NCBI GenBank assembly: GCA_030248295.1
Contig: JASANH010001374.1
Location: 1-64,000 of the forward strand
Direction of reading: 5' to 3'
Length of the DNA: 64,000 bases
Source of the DNA: Mesodorylaimus sp. YZB2_4
Taxonomy: Eukaryota; Nematoda; Enoplea; Dorylaimida; Dorylaimidae
In this document: one piece after another, positions 27,501 to 36,813 of the stretch
Numbering within the stretch: position 1 is the stretch's first letter
How the letters are laid out: each line of letters opens with the position of its first letter
Notes under the pieces: generated by a model
What the model was told of the DNA's origin: nothing
The model's database searches: none
Seen by the model: only the letters and a program-made list of their open reading frames with translations
Program-made: the position numbers and the translations under genes

Positions 27501-30500
27501 CGTGCCTTCTAATCCGACTAACCTGGCTTAGCCTTAGCCATGATGCTCGGGCGATTGCACTCTCCTGGCTCACCCCGACCAGCTTTATTTACAGCGCATA
27601 CTCTATAATAATATTCACGACCTTCTACCACTGAACCATCTTTGAACAAAAGTAATTTCTCCGCCTCTACAGTACCAACCAACACCCAGTCCTTGGCCGA
27701 ATGTTCTCTCCTTTCAATAATATATTTTATAATCGGCGCTTTTCCATCGAATTCGGGTGGCTTCCATCCCACTTTTATATAATTCCTATCCGCGTCCACA
27801 ATGCCCATATTTTGAGGTTTGCCAGGTCGACCTGACAGCAGCATGGATTTGACAATGTTACCATACACCGAGCCGAACTGAACCGAGCGACAGTTCAAAA
27901 ACGAAATCCCCGAGTGTTGGCACAAAGAAACCGACCCCTCACACTGCATGCAATCACGACTGGCCGACCATCTTTTGCTGTCCGAATTCCCGTAATCTTG
28001 CTGACTATGACACTTCGATAAAAAGAACAAAATCCCTCGATAGGAAAGTCAAAACGATGCACCGAAGCCAAGTCAGTCACAATTCAAGCGATGGAAAGTC
28101 AATTCAAGTACGAAACCTGGTTAGCACATCCACTATTCCATTGCCAGTTTTGACCCGAGAAGATCCAACGAGAGAAAGACACTCACTCAAAGTCCAGAGA
28201 AAATAAAAACCCCGGAAAATGTTCACACCATAAACTTAAACCAAAAACGTCACTTACTAAATGGATTTCGAGCGACGATCGGCTGCGAATTCAACGGTTC
28301 GGATTCGCCAATTTCATTAAAAGCCCTGACGCGAAACTTGTATTCGTCGTGTTCAATCAATTCTTTAACTTTATATTTCAATTCTTTGACATTGCCCAAC
28401 TTTTTCCATTGTCCCGATTTGTCCATTACTTCGACCGTATATCCGCGAACAGGAGAACCGCCGTCGTCCTTGGGAGGGCGCCATTTCAGCATACAATCTT
28501 GGGCCGTGATATCTACTACGTCCAGTGGTCCTTCGGGTGGGCTGGGTTTGCCTGAAAAAAACCTGTAGTTATCAAGACTAAATCGAGAATCAAGGACACG
28601 TACCTTTTACGGTCATTTCGAAAGGCGCATTGACCGTGCCGGCAGTATTCGAAACGGCCAATTCCCACGGTCCAGAATGATTTTTCTTAGGTCCTTTAAA
28701 ACGAATCTCAATTTCGTCTTGAGTGACCACGATTTCGATTCCTTCCTCTTCCAAATTGACGGGTTGACCACCTCGCAAAAGAACAGCTTCGGGATTCGCT
28801 TTCTTCGTTCCTTTGACCGTATATGGTACTTTGATTACTAATGGTTTATCTTCGACGGCTTCGACTTTCTTTTGTTTCCAATTGAGTATTGGTCTTTTTT
28901 CCGCTTCCAAAACGATCAATTTTGCTTGCGCTCGAATGCCACCAATTTCCACTTCGTACGTATCCGCGTCATTCATTTCCAATTTTCGAATAAGCAATTG
29001 ATGCGAGCCACCTCGAGATTTCGATTCGTACTTACTTCCGGGAACGGAAGTAATGATGCGACCATTTCGATACCAAGTTGCCCCGCCGCGAGTATCCTTA
29101 GTTTGGCACGAAAACATAGCGTCTTCTTTTTCGATGGCCGTCACATCGCTTAATTGTTCCAGCCATTTATTCAACGGCTCGACAATCAATTGAGCCATAC
29201 TCGTGTCGTCCTTGGTCGTACATTTGTAGACACCTTCATCTTCAAGACTGCAATTCTTAATAATTAATTTGCGTTTTCTCGATACTTTTTGTTGTTCGAA
29301 TTTGACTCCATCGATGACCACTTTCACGTCGTCATGATACCAATCCACGTCCACGTCTCGATCGTTCACTTCACATTCCAAACACGCGTGCTCTTTTTCT
29401 TGAACTTTTTGCGATTTTAACGGAATCGTAAATTCGAAACGAGGTTCTTGCACGTAAGCTGTTGTCTTTGTGAAATTATTAGCATCGATTTTGGCCATGA
29501 ATTCACCCTCGTCGCTGGCTTCCACACATTTTATGGTCAAAATGCATCGACCAACGGCATCTTTTTCGATCAGGTAACGTGGATGATCGCGCTAAACGAA
29601 GAAATCACCATATTAATTCGGCTGAAAGCGACCCGAGAGGATGCTTACCCTGATCTCTTGCCCATCTTTGTACCAGGTGACTGGTGCTCGAGGATGCGAC
29701 ACTTTGCACTCAATATAACTGTCTCGTGTTCGGGTTATATCCGAAGTGGCGGGAAGAGGCTTGACGAATTCGTATTTGGCGGGCGGTTCTAAAATTGCAA
29801 TTTTTTAGTCTTCGATCACTAACATTTTAGAGAAGCATCGTACCATCGACGTAAAGGAAGGCAGTCGTGCCCACGCCATTGGCCTCGCATGTGTACTTTC
29901 CTTGATCATCGGCATCCGGGTTGATGATGGCCAAACTGAACTGATCCTTCTCCACAACTGGTTTGTATTTCAAACCCTGAAAATCAAGGATTGTTGGTTG
30001 CAAGTCAAAAAAACGTATTTTTGGACTCACCGTGAACAGTTCTTGTTTATTCTTGAACCAGCGGATTTTGGCTTTTCCAGTAGAGAATACGCAGACGAAG
30101 ACGGCTTGTTTGTCGACAGTTTGTTGGACACGGACGTCGGCCAATTCCTTTACCCAATGATCTTGTTTCCTATCTGGTCGAATGGACATGCGACGTCCTT
30201 GTTGTTCTGGTGGTTTCAAATCGGCGTCTTCCATCTCTTGTTTGTCCGAACCCCATTGCTCGTACTCGCGATGCTTGAGCAAGGTACGGAAGTCCAAGCT
30301 TTGCGGGTCTTGCACGAATAATTTCACAGTGGCTTTGTCTTGTCCGTGTTCGTTTTCGACCACCAACGTGTACGGGCCATCGTCTTGCGGCCTCGCTTTG
30401 GACATTAGCAGTGTGATGGATCCATCCGCTTCGGTCAAGTGTTTGAAACGTCCAGTGTGTAGAATCTCTCGGGTACCACGAAGCCATTTGAAAGTAGGCA

Positions 30501-33500
30501 CGGGATTTCCTTCCACTTTGCATGCGATAATTGCCGTTTCGCCTAAAAAGCCATAAAAGTTTTAATTAAAAGAGCCTCTCGGTAAACTTTAAAAACAGGG
30601 CATCTGCTCCGATCCGGAAATAATTGAAGAATAAACATTAACTGCGTGGATGGTGTAGCGGTTAGCATGGTTGCCTTCCAAGCAATCGATCCGGGTTCGA
30701 CTCCCGGTCCACGCAACTCTTTTGAAAAATTCATGACTAGCGGTTTACGATTCAGTCTATTTGTTATGCACGAAATTGCCGAGGAAGACAAAAAGAAGGC
30801 TCAAAGAACTAAAAGAATATGGCCTAAATGAAAAAAATTTTGCTTACCTTCCATGCAAGTGACATTTTCTGGCACTTCAATAATCTTTGGTGGCCCAGCA
30901 TCGCCCGCTGCTTTCAACGGACTGGATTCTTTGTCCAACAGTTCTTGAACGCTACAAAGGAAACCCAGTTTACTTCGGAGCAAAGCTATATTTAGCTGGA
31001 CGTCCGCTTCGCAATTTCTACTTGAAACCCCGCTTTTTCTAATTACCGCTCATAGCAGACAAAGTTCTTCCATCTATGACAAAAGCGCGAAATTCAATTT
31101 TTAATTACCTCAGTCGTCTAGTATCGGTACTTCCACGTCTCTGAAATGGGAAAGATTGTAAATAAAATTTGATAACAATGGGATGTTAGTAAAAACACTG
31201 GGCTATAATTCGTGCACAAAGGGAATTCTATTTTGAGAAAGTTGAAATAGCTACAGTAAGGTGCCTTCACTTCGTTTACCTTTCCTGTCTTCTCGCCTGG
31301 TCTTAGGCTGCCACGCCTTCCAGGCATGAGCATAGGCTCCTCTTCTGGCGGTTGAATAGTTACAGTGACTGGCTGTATACAGATAGAGCAGACAGCAGTC
31401 AGTGCATGGCCGATAGAGTCGTGCTGGCTTGCTTCTTGTGATTGCTCGAAATGAAAAGTTAGTGGCAGGGTTAAGAGTGAAGCAGGGGGAAGGTTCACAC
31501 CAGAGTTAGCATCTCATTGTGCATGCAACACACCTGACCAATCCACTCGGTCATTACCCTTTTTTGGTCCTCCACCAGCTCACCAGGTCGCAATGACTGG
31601 CGTCTGGCTCCGACTTGCAGCTGCTGTTGGACGGCATCATCTGCGGTCGGCTGTAAAGCAGATGTCGTGCTGTCAGTTGGTTCTAGGACTTTGACATTCG
31701 AGCAGCACAAGACGAGGGGGAGGAAACGAAAATGAGGTGCAGGGGAAAGAAGAACGGGGAGAAGAATGGTATGAGACAGAGGGGAGACGAACACTCCATT
31801 TGTGCTAGTAGGCTAAACAGCTACTCGTACCATTATCCACCCGGGAGAGATAGCGCGACCTAAATTTGGAATACGATGGAGTGCGTGACTGTTTTGTGTG
31901 GTGCGAGAGTATAAACATGAGAAAACCATGTTACCTCGCTTTGACGCCTCGGAGTTTTCGGTTTTTTGACCGAAATTGACGGCAATTCGGAGACGGACTC
32001 GGAGAACTCCTCATCGCTCAATGGTTCCTCGCTGGCGATGCTGTGATCGGGACTTTTTTCGGGTGGTTTGATGGTGGGCACTGGTTTCAACAACGGCTCG
32101 GGCGTCTTCTCCTTCTCCTTTGCCTGTACATACGCGGACACGAGTTGAGCACGATCAAGTATATGGCCCCGGGGTTGATGGGTGCCCTCGGATGGGCATG
32201 CAGAGACATGGACAGACACACTGCCTCGTGCTGCAGGTGCAGCGTACACGAAGTTAGGGTTGGACGAGGACTGGTTGATACAACGCAAGCACGATCTGAC
32301 AAATGGCAAAATGAAATGTGTCAGGTGGAGACTAGCTTAGTGCGCTTACATCACACCATGCGTCCTTTTCTGATTATGGGCTGTAAGCAAGCTGTGCCCA
32401 CCTGTGCGTGTCAAGTGGGCTGCACTGCTAAAGAATACAGAATGTTAGGAAGGTGGGTAAGACGTGAAGGCCCACTCACTTGATGATGAAACAAGCAGCA
32501 ACTAAGGTGAAGCATGCGCACAAAGTCATTGCTGGAGAAAACTAAAAGGTCAGGCTGTGCATGCACCACGCAAGACCCCATCGGGCACCATCGTCCAGAC
32601 TGACTGGCCAATTTGCAACTTACTGGACCCTTCTTTGGGGGTTTCAATTCGACTTTTTCCAAAACCATACGCTGTGGAGTTTTATCCTGAAAAAAAAGTT
32701 GAAGGTGGGTAATTGGGGATGTGGGAGTGGACGGCATCGAGCCACCAGTGATGATGGGCACTGATTCGAATCACTCAATGGCACCCCACACGACAAATCC
32801 CATGCGGACATGTAGAATACTCACCCTTGGTTTTGGTGACTTGTCTCTTTTTGGTTCTGGCGTTTTTTCTCTTTTCTGTTCTTGCTGGATTAGTGTTTCT
32901 GGAAAAAGTAAATTAGCACGATTAGACTGATCCGATGAGGCTCTCGTTGTGACAGGCCCAGCCTAAAGCGCGTGGACACTGACCACGGTACTGACCTCTT
33001 TGCTCGACCTTGACCGTACACGTGGTTTGGCTGACACCAAAGTCCGATCGAGCTTCGCATTTGAAACTTCCCGAGTCTTCAGGGAACACTTCCGAGATGG
33101 TCAATCGACAGATCTCGCCGTCGAATGTCATGTTATAGGCTGGGTTGGGCGTGATCGGGACGCCGTTCCTGCAATTGAGAGGGGCTTGCCAATGAAGACG
33201 AAGACTAGGTGCGTGGACGCGCTTGAAGCTAGGGCATGTCTACCAGACGGTAGGCGTCTACCATTTGGTATGCCCTACCCACTTTGTGCGGCACAGCCTT
33301 AGATCAGAGGGTGGGAGCGCTCGTCCCAGCTGGGTTCGATCGTGATCGCATACCAGCCTCGCTGACAAGCAGCTACTGTAGCTTGTCCTGCGTGGACCCT
33401 CTGCATGGAACAACAGCTGGGACCCTAGTCGCAAGGTGAAAACAGTTTTCCACTAACTTTGTCCACACAACTTTTGTCGATGTATGACATTGGACGCGTG

Positions 33501-36500
33501 CTTCCAGAATCACACGCTCGCCGTCCAACACGCTCTGAAATCAAGGGCATTTAGGCAAGGATTATCAGAGCAGGAGTGCACTTACGGTGGACTGCAAGGT
33601 TTCGGTGAACACAGGAGCTTTCTTGTGGCTAGAACAAAGCTGTATGTCATGTCAGCACAGGTCAGGACAGTCAATAGACTAAGGATGTAACCTGGGTGGA
33701 CCTGAGAAGGCAGCTGGGTTTTCTCACTTTAGGCTCACAAATAGACTCCCACTGGGGTAAAAATCAGGATGTTTCTTTGGTTTTTTTTGCAATCGATTAA
33801 CCTGCAGTCTAGCCTTTCACTGTCGTCAGCAAGAAGCGGAAAATCTTACCTTTCCAAGGCTTTGGTTGGTGCCAGGGTGGCACCGCGAGAAGGCGCTGGC
33901 TTTTCAGCTGGCTTTGGACTCGGCTCCTTGATTTTAGGCATGGGCTGCTTGGTAGGACTGACTTCTCTGCTGGGTTCTTTCTTTGGACTCGCTTCTCTGA
34001 CCTCCTTCTTCGGGCTGGGTTCTTTGGTAGGACTGGGCTCCTTCTTTTGGCTGGGCTCCTTCGTGGGACTGGCTTCCTTCTTAGGACTGGCTTCCTTTTT
34101 GGGACTGGCTTCCTTTTTGGGACTGGCTTCCTTTTTGGGACTGGCTTCCTTTTTGGGACTGGCTTCTTTCACTTCTTTCTTGGGACTGGGCTCTCTGGGT
34201 TGTTTGGTAGGACTGGGTTCTCTCGACTGTTTGGTAGGGCTCGGTTCTTTGGACTTGGGTGCTTCTTCGGCTTTGATGGACTCTTCTTTAATACTAACAT
34301 CCATTTTCTCTTCCGTCGTCTCCTCCTTAGTTTCCTCAACTTTCTTTTGTTCCTCTGGCTCCTCGTTTTCCTTTCCTTTTTTAGCAGGTGGCTCCTCCAC
34401 GTTCAGTGTGATGTTGGCATTAGTCTTGCCGGATGCGTTCTCGATGGTCACTCGATACACGCCACCATCGTCAGCTGTCGCGTTCTAAACACCCATCGAG
34501 CATTAGCACCCACAAAATGCACTTATCAGACGAGTCATACCGATATGGATAAGAGAACAGTGTGCTCATCCTTGCCCGCGGGTTTGACTTGGGACGAGAT
34601 ACGAGCACTGTCTCGAATCGCCTTTCCATCCTTTGTCCAACTGATGCTGACCTTTTCGATGGACGTGACCACGCATTCCAACACGACCTGACCAGCGCGT
34701 TGAATGATTTGTGGCTTCTGCACGAATTTCGGTGCTTCGCCTTTCGGTTTTGGTGCTTCGATAATTTCTGAAAAAAGGAGGGTGAAAACTGAAATTGGGC
34801 GTAGGTCGAGGAAGATGCTAGTCCAGTTCAGGTTAGTCGTACGGACTGGATTGCAGTCTTTTGCTGCCTTTATTCCAATTTCAAGTGACATACTGTCGCC
34901 GCGCGTGTTTCTTGTGCCCCGTGCCCTCTAGTGAGCTTATCAGTGCCTGGCATTGGAAAAACCCTAGGGTCCACATTGCTATGACTCCTAGGACCACTGG
35001 ATCTCTTCTAAAAGGATTTTGACTTCCTTATCAATGCCGCAGACTTTTACTCCTTGCCTCGACTCAACAGCCGCAACACCAGGGCATGGGCATCCTTGGA
35101 TCAGGTTGGCACGCGAGCTGTTGACTGCCAACCATCTGACAACCCCGAGGCGTCCTCGTCAGGTAGTTCAGACCAAGCATGCATCCTCGTCCATATTAGC
35201 GACTAGTTTATTCGCAAAAGAGTGTTTATGGCATCAAAGCAGCGCACGAGCGCAACCACCCATCTTGTACGTTGCACACGTGCAAAGTAAATGCATCAAA
35301 ATAATTACCATCAATGTTCAAATTCAAATTTGCATTGGCTTCGCCACCTTCATTTTTTATTGTGCATTTATAAGTGCCTGCTTCGGCGTTTCCAGGATTC
35401 TGAAATGGAATTTTCGATGCATGTTTAAATAAAATGCAAAGTGAGGGCGCACCTTGACTTCCATTCGATAGATATAGACATTCTCTCCGATAACTCCTCC
35501 TTCTTTGGACACACTCGACGAATAGGTGGAGCCTTCCTTGATCGCGGCACCGGCTTTCGTCCAGACTGCTTTGGGTTCTGGTTTGGCCTTGACTTTGATC
35601 TCCATCGTGACACGACTGGCATCAGCATTTGGTATAATTTTTGGTTTTTCCAACAAAGTGGGGGCGATAGTGTCGGAGGGAGGAGCCGGCTCCTCGACCG
35701 TTTCGAAATTCAAGGCCAAATTGGCGTTGGTTTCGCCTTCGTTATTCTTTATATTACACTTATATTGGCCCGCATCCGACGATTGTGGGTCCTGAAGCGA
35801 ATCGATAGATGCTAGCAGCTGAGGTGCGCCCACGATTATCTTACCCTAATTTCGAATTGGCACAAATACACGTTTTCTGGCTCCTCAGCAAATATGATCT
35901 TAGTCCGGGCTCCTTCGTGCACAGGAAGATCCTCTTTCGTCCAGATGGCGGTCGGCTTACTCGAAGGGGAGCGGACACGACATTCGAGTAAAATAAGTGC
36001 CCCTCCATCCTTCGGCACAATCTTTGGCTTGCCAACAAAAACGGGTCCTTTGATTACCGTAACCTGCTCCTCATCGGCGCCAGCAAAATTCAAGTTGATG
36101 TTGGCATTGCTCTCACCGTACTCATTGCCCGCTGTGCATTTGTAGGCGCCTCCGTCAGTTGCGGTCGGGTCCTGCAAGACAGGGCGAGGGTGAGCAGGCA
36201 CTGTGGCGGCCATTTTAAGTTCAAAAAACACAATGGGACCCCGAAATGCTCTGTCAGATCTAATGAAAATGTAAGAAACAGTTTTCGACAATATTTGGCT
36301 GAATTTGGATCGAACATTTAAAATTCGCGCAATCTACTATGGGAATCTTAGTGGACAACACATGCCTACTAGTAAGCTGCTTATCGTTTCTCAATATTGT
36401 ATTACGCGCAGGAAAAATCGTAGATTTCAAAATTTGCGCGTGGTCCTCAAAATATCTTGAATTTTCTATCTCCAATAGTGCAAACTGCTTCACAAGGAAC

Positions 36501-36801
36501 GAACATGGTGAGAGTAGCAGTCTTTCAGACATCACAATGCGGGGTGATAACGTGGCAGGCCAGGCAGGTCTACACCTTATCACTTACCGTAATCATCAAA
36601 GTGGCTGTAAACATATCTCCAGCTTTAGGTTCCAAGTTGATCGTGTACCGACCACCGGCCGAGATGGGCGTCGATCCATGATACCAATTGATGACAGGCG
36701 CGGGCTGTGATTCGACCAAGCATTCCATCTGCAGATGCCCCTCGGGCGTCTGCTTTATGCCCGGTTTCTGAGTAAACCGGGGCGCTTTTCCTGGGGCCAT
36801 C
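7113..36801 (-). CDS. unc-22: twitchin: giant muscle Ig/Fn3 protein with one kinase domain (about 65 exons)
   Basis: Hand-traced exons total about 21.4 kb, or roughly 7,100 residues, close to C. elegans UNC-22. The first ATG is at 36800-36798 (MAPGKAPRFTQKP) and the TAG stop at 7115-7113. Order: N-terminal Ig domains, Ser-Pro-rich linkers, more Ig domains, about a dozen Fn3-Fn3-Ig units, one Ser/Thr kinase, five C-terminal Ig domains. This order is diagnostic of twitchin and projectin. GPVFVGKPKIVPKDGGAL and SESVSELPS match the nematode protein as I know it. Twitchin sits on thick filaments in the A-band and regulates contraction and relaxation. Most introns are 45-70 bp; a few (25.9-26.3, 27.8-28.3, 30.5-30.8, 34.8-35.3 kb) are longer and hold repeats or a tRNA. 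Most exons end at clear gtaag/gtgag donors and TTTTCAG-like acceptors. The 5' UTR and any alternative exons are uncertain. Confidence 0.95.
8995..9155 (+). repeat. tRNA-derived SINE-like copy (family A), 5'-truncated, in a twitchin intron
   Basis: It begins in TGCGCACTTACAGGGGAGGG, carries a pol III B-box-like GGTTCGACTCCCGCC, continues through a body with CCTTGGCCCTCGAGTGCC and CTTGGCTATGGGTAAAGTATGAC, and ends in a (GACAT)n simple repeat. Other copies are at 59415-59535 and 62218-62370 (+), and 50815-50957 and 59765-59905 (-). Confidence 0.75.
9625..11310 (-). other. unc-22: twitchin Ser/Thr kinase domain with regulatory tail
   Basis: Exons are 11251-11310 (linker), 10764-10857, 10506-10709, 10067-10408 and 9625-10010. 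All kinase landmarks are intact: SGAFGVVHRC (Gly loop), VFAAKFV (ATP Lys), KEINLM (C-helix Glu), HLDLKPENIM (catalytic loop), LIDFGLAS (DFG) and EFAAPEVVE (APE). HLDLKPEN is typical of the MLCK/titin/twitchin group. After the kinase core, KYHKVRDNIRKKYDAW and the following basic-aromatic stretch match the twitchin autoregulatory tail. The kinase looks active. In known twitchins the tail blocks the active site until it is moved by force or by Ca/S100-type factors. Confidence 0.95.
11369..28551 (-). other. unc-22: twitchin Fn3-Fn3-Ig super-repeat array
   Basis: About a dozen units of two fibronectin-III domains followed by one Ig domain. Fn3 domains show P-x-PP-G-P, W-x-PP-x-DDGG and Y-x-V-E-K near the start, and YEFRV-A-N near the end. 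Ig domains show GEPPP-x-W and DSG-Y-x-x-x-x-N. Representative exons are 14760-15653 (Fn3-Ig-Fn3), 15708-16428, 18088-18563, 21944-22558, 23363-23944, 23997-24596 and 25004-25606. The array is the elastic, myosin-associated part of twitchin. Exon boundaries often fall at domain junctions. Confidence 0.93.
17900..18066 (+). repeat. dispersed repeat in a twitchin intron
   Basis: It matches the reverse complement of 5200-5390 at both ends (GACTGGCAATCGATACTCTGCACGGAGCC and TATGGACCCAGTCGTAT). The intron is enlarged only by this insertion, between exons ending at 17871 and starting at 18088. Confidence 0.65.
28604..30542 (-). other. unc-22: twitchin middle Ig block
   Basis: Exons are 30031-30542, 29844-29976, 29649-29788 and 28604-29591. 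They encode consecutive Ig domains without Fn3 (PQDDGPYTLVVENEHGQD, DDQGKYTCEA, DEGVYKC and DADTYEVEI) and one linker with GRRMSIRPDRKQD at about 30183. The 28604-29591 exon alone holds several Ig domains. It precedes the first Fn3 (28258-28551), as in UNC-22. Confidence 0.88.
30644..30715 (+). tRNA. trnG-UCC: tRNA-Gly, anticodon UCC
   Basis: A 72-nt cloverleaf. Acceptor arms GCGTGGA and TCCACGC pair fully, with discriminator A at 30715. The A box is TGGTGTAGCGG. The anticodon stem GTTGC/GCAAT closes loop CTTCCAA, giving anticodon TCC at 30677-30679. The T arm CCGGG/CCCGG encloses B box GGTTCGACTCC. It closely resembles animal tRNA-Gly(UCC). It lies antisense in a twitchin intron (30543-30847), just before a T-containing stretch that could stop pol III. 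No CCA is encoded, as expected in eukaryotes. Confidence 0.96.
30848..32898 (-). other. unc-22: twitchin Ser/Pro/Glu linker exons with RRxS motifs
   Basis: Small exons are 32825-32898 (KTPEPKRDKSPKP), 32624-32686, 31935-32123 (SESVSELPS then KKPKTPRRQSE), 31534-31650 (ARRQSLRPGELVED), 31280-31372 (GRRGSLRPGEKTG), 31109-31140 (RRGSTDTRR) and 30848-30951. They are separated by longer introns than elsewhere. Each has a good donor and acceptor, but use of all of them in one transcript is inferred. The block corresponds to the unstructured region of UNC-22 containing ESISELPS. RRxS is the consensus for basophilic kinases such as PKA. Confidence 0.75.
32996..34767 (-). other. unc-22: twitchin Ig domain and KEPSP/KEASPK-rich linker
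   Basis: Exon 34541-34767 is an Ig (QVVLECVVTSIEKVSISWTKDG). Exon 33850-34484 finishes that Ig (YRVTIENASGKTNANITLNVEEP) and runs into a long Lys/Glu/Ser/Pro linker. Short exons 33586-33628, 33458-33534 and 32996-33168 make the next Ig (APVFTETLQST, then VQCHTSTKVVWTK, then DSGSFKCEARSDFG). UNC-22 has the same order of two or three Igs, a Ser-Pro linker and an Ig with VQ-x-CHSST. Confidence 0.88.
34060..34180 (-). repeat. 18-bp tandem repeat encoding KEASPK
   Basis: On the plus strand CTGGCTTCCTTTTTGGGA recurs about five to six times nearly perfectly, encoding KEASPK on the minus strand. Flanking, more diverged copies encode KEPSPTK and KEPSPKK. It is a coding minisatellite inside the twitchin linker exon. 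Confidence 0.9.
35309..36801 (-). other. unc-22: twitchin N-terminal Ig domains
   Basis: Exons are 36588-36801, 35845-36171, 35453-35791 and 35309-35399. They encode Ig domains starting APRFTQKPGIKQTPEG, PVFVGKPKIVPKDGGA and PTLLEKPKIIPN. Each ends in a Y-KC-x-x-x-N-x-x-GE-x-NAN(I/L)-LN(F/I) stretch typical of this region. The region anchors twitchin in the sarcomere. Confidence 0.92.
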
Positions 36802-36813
36802 CTGCAAAATGTA
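36801..36813 (-). promoter_or_regulatory. splice acceptor one base before the twitchin ATG (cis 5' UTR intron or trans-splice site)
   Basis: On the minus strand CATTTTGCAG is followed by GATGGCC. The acceptor lies one base from the start codon, so the 5' UTR comes from an upstream exon or a spliced leader. Confidence 0.6.

Noticed and set aside
33769..34488. 239-codon plus-strand frame full of GLASFLGLASF repeats, looks like a membrane protein
   Set aside because: It is the exact opposite strand of the KEASPK repeat in a confirmed twitchin exon.
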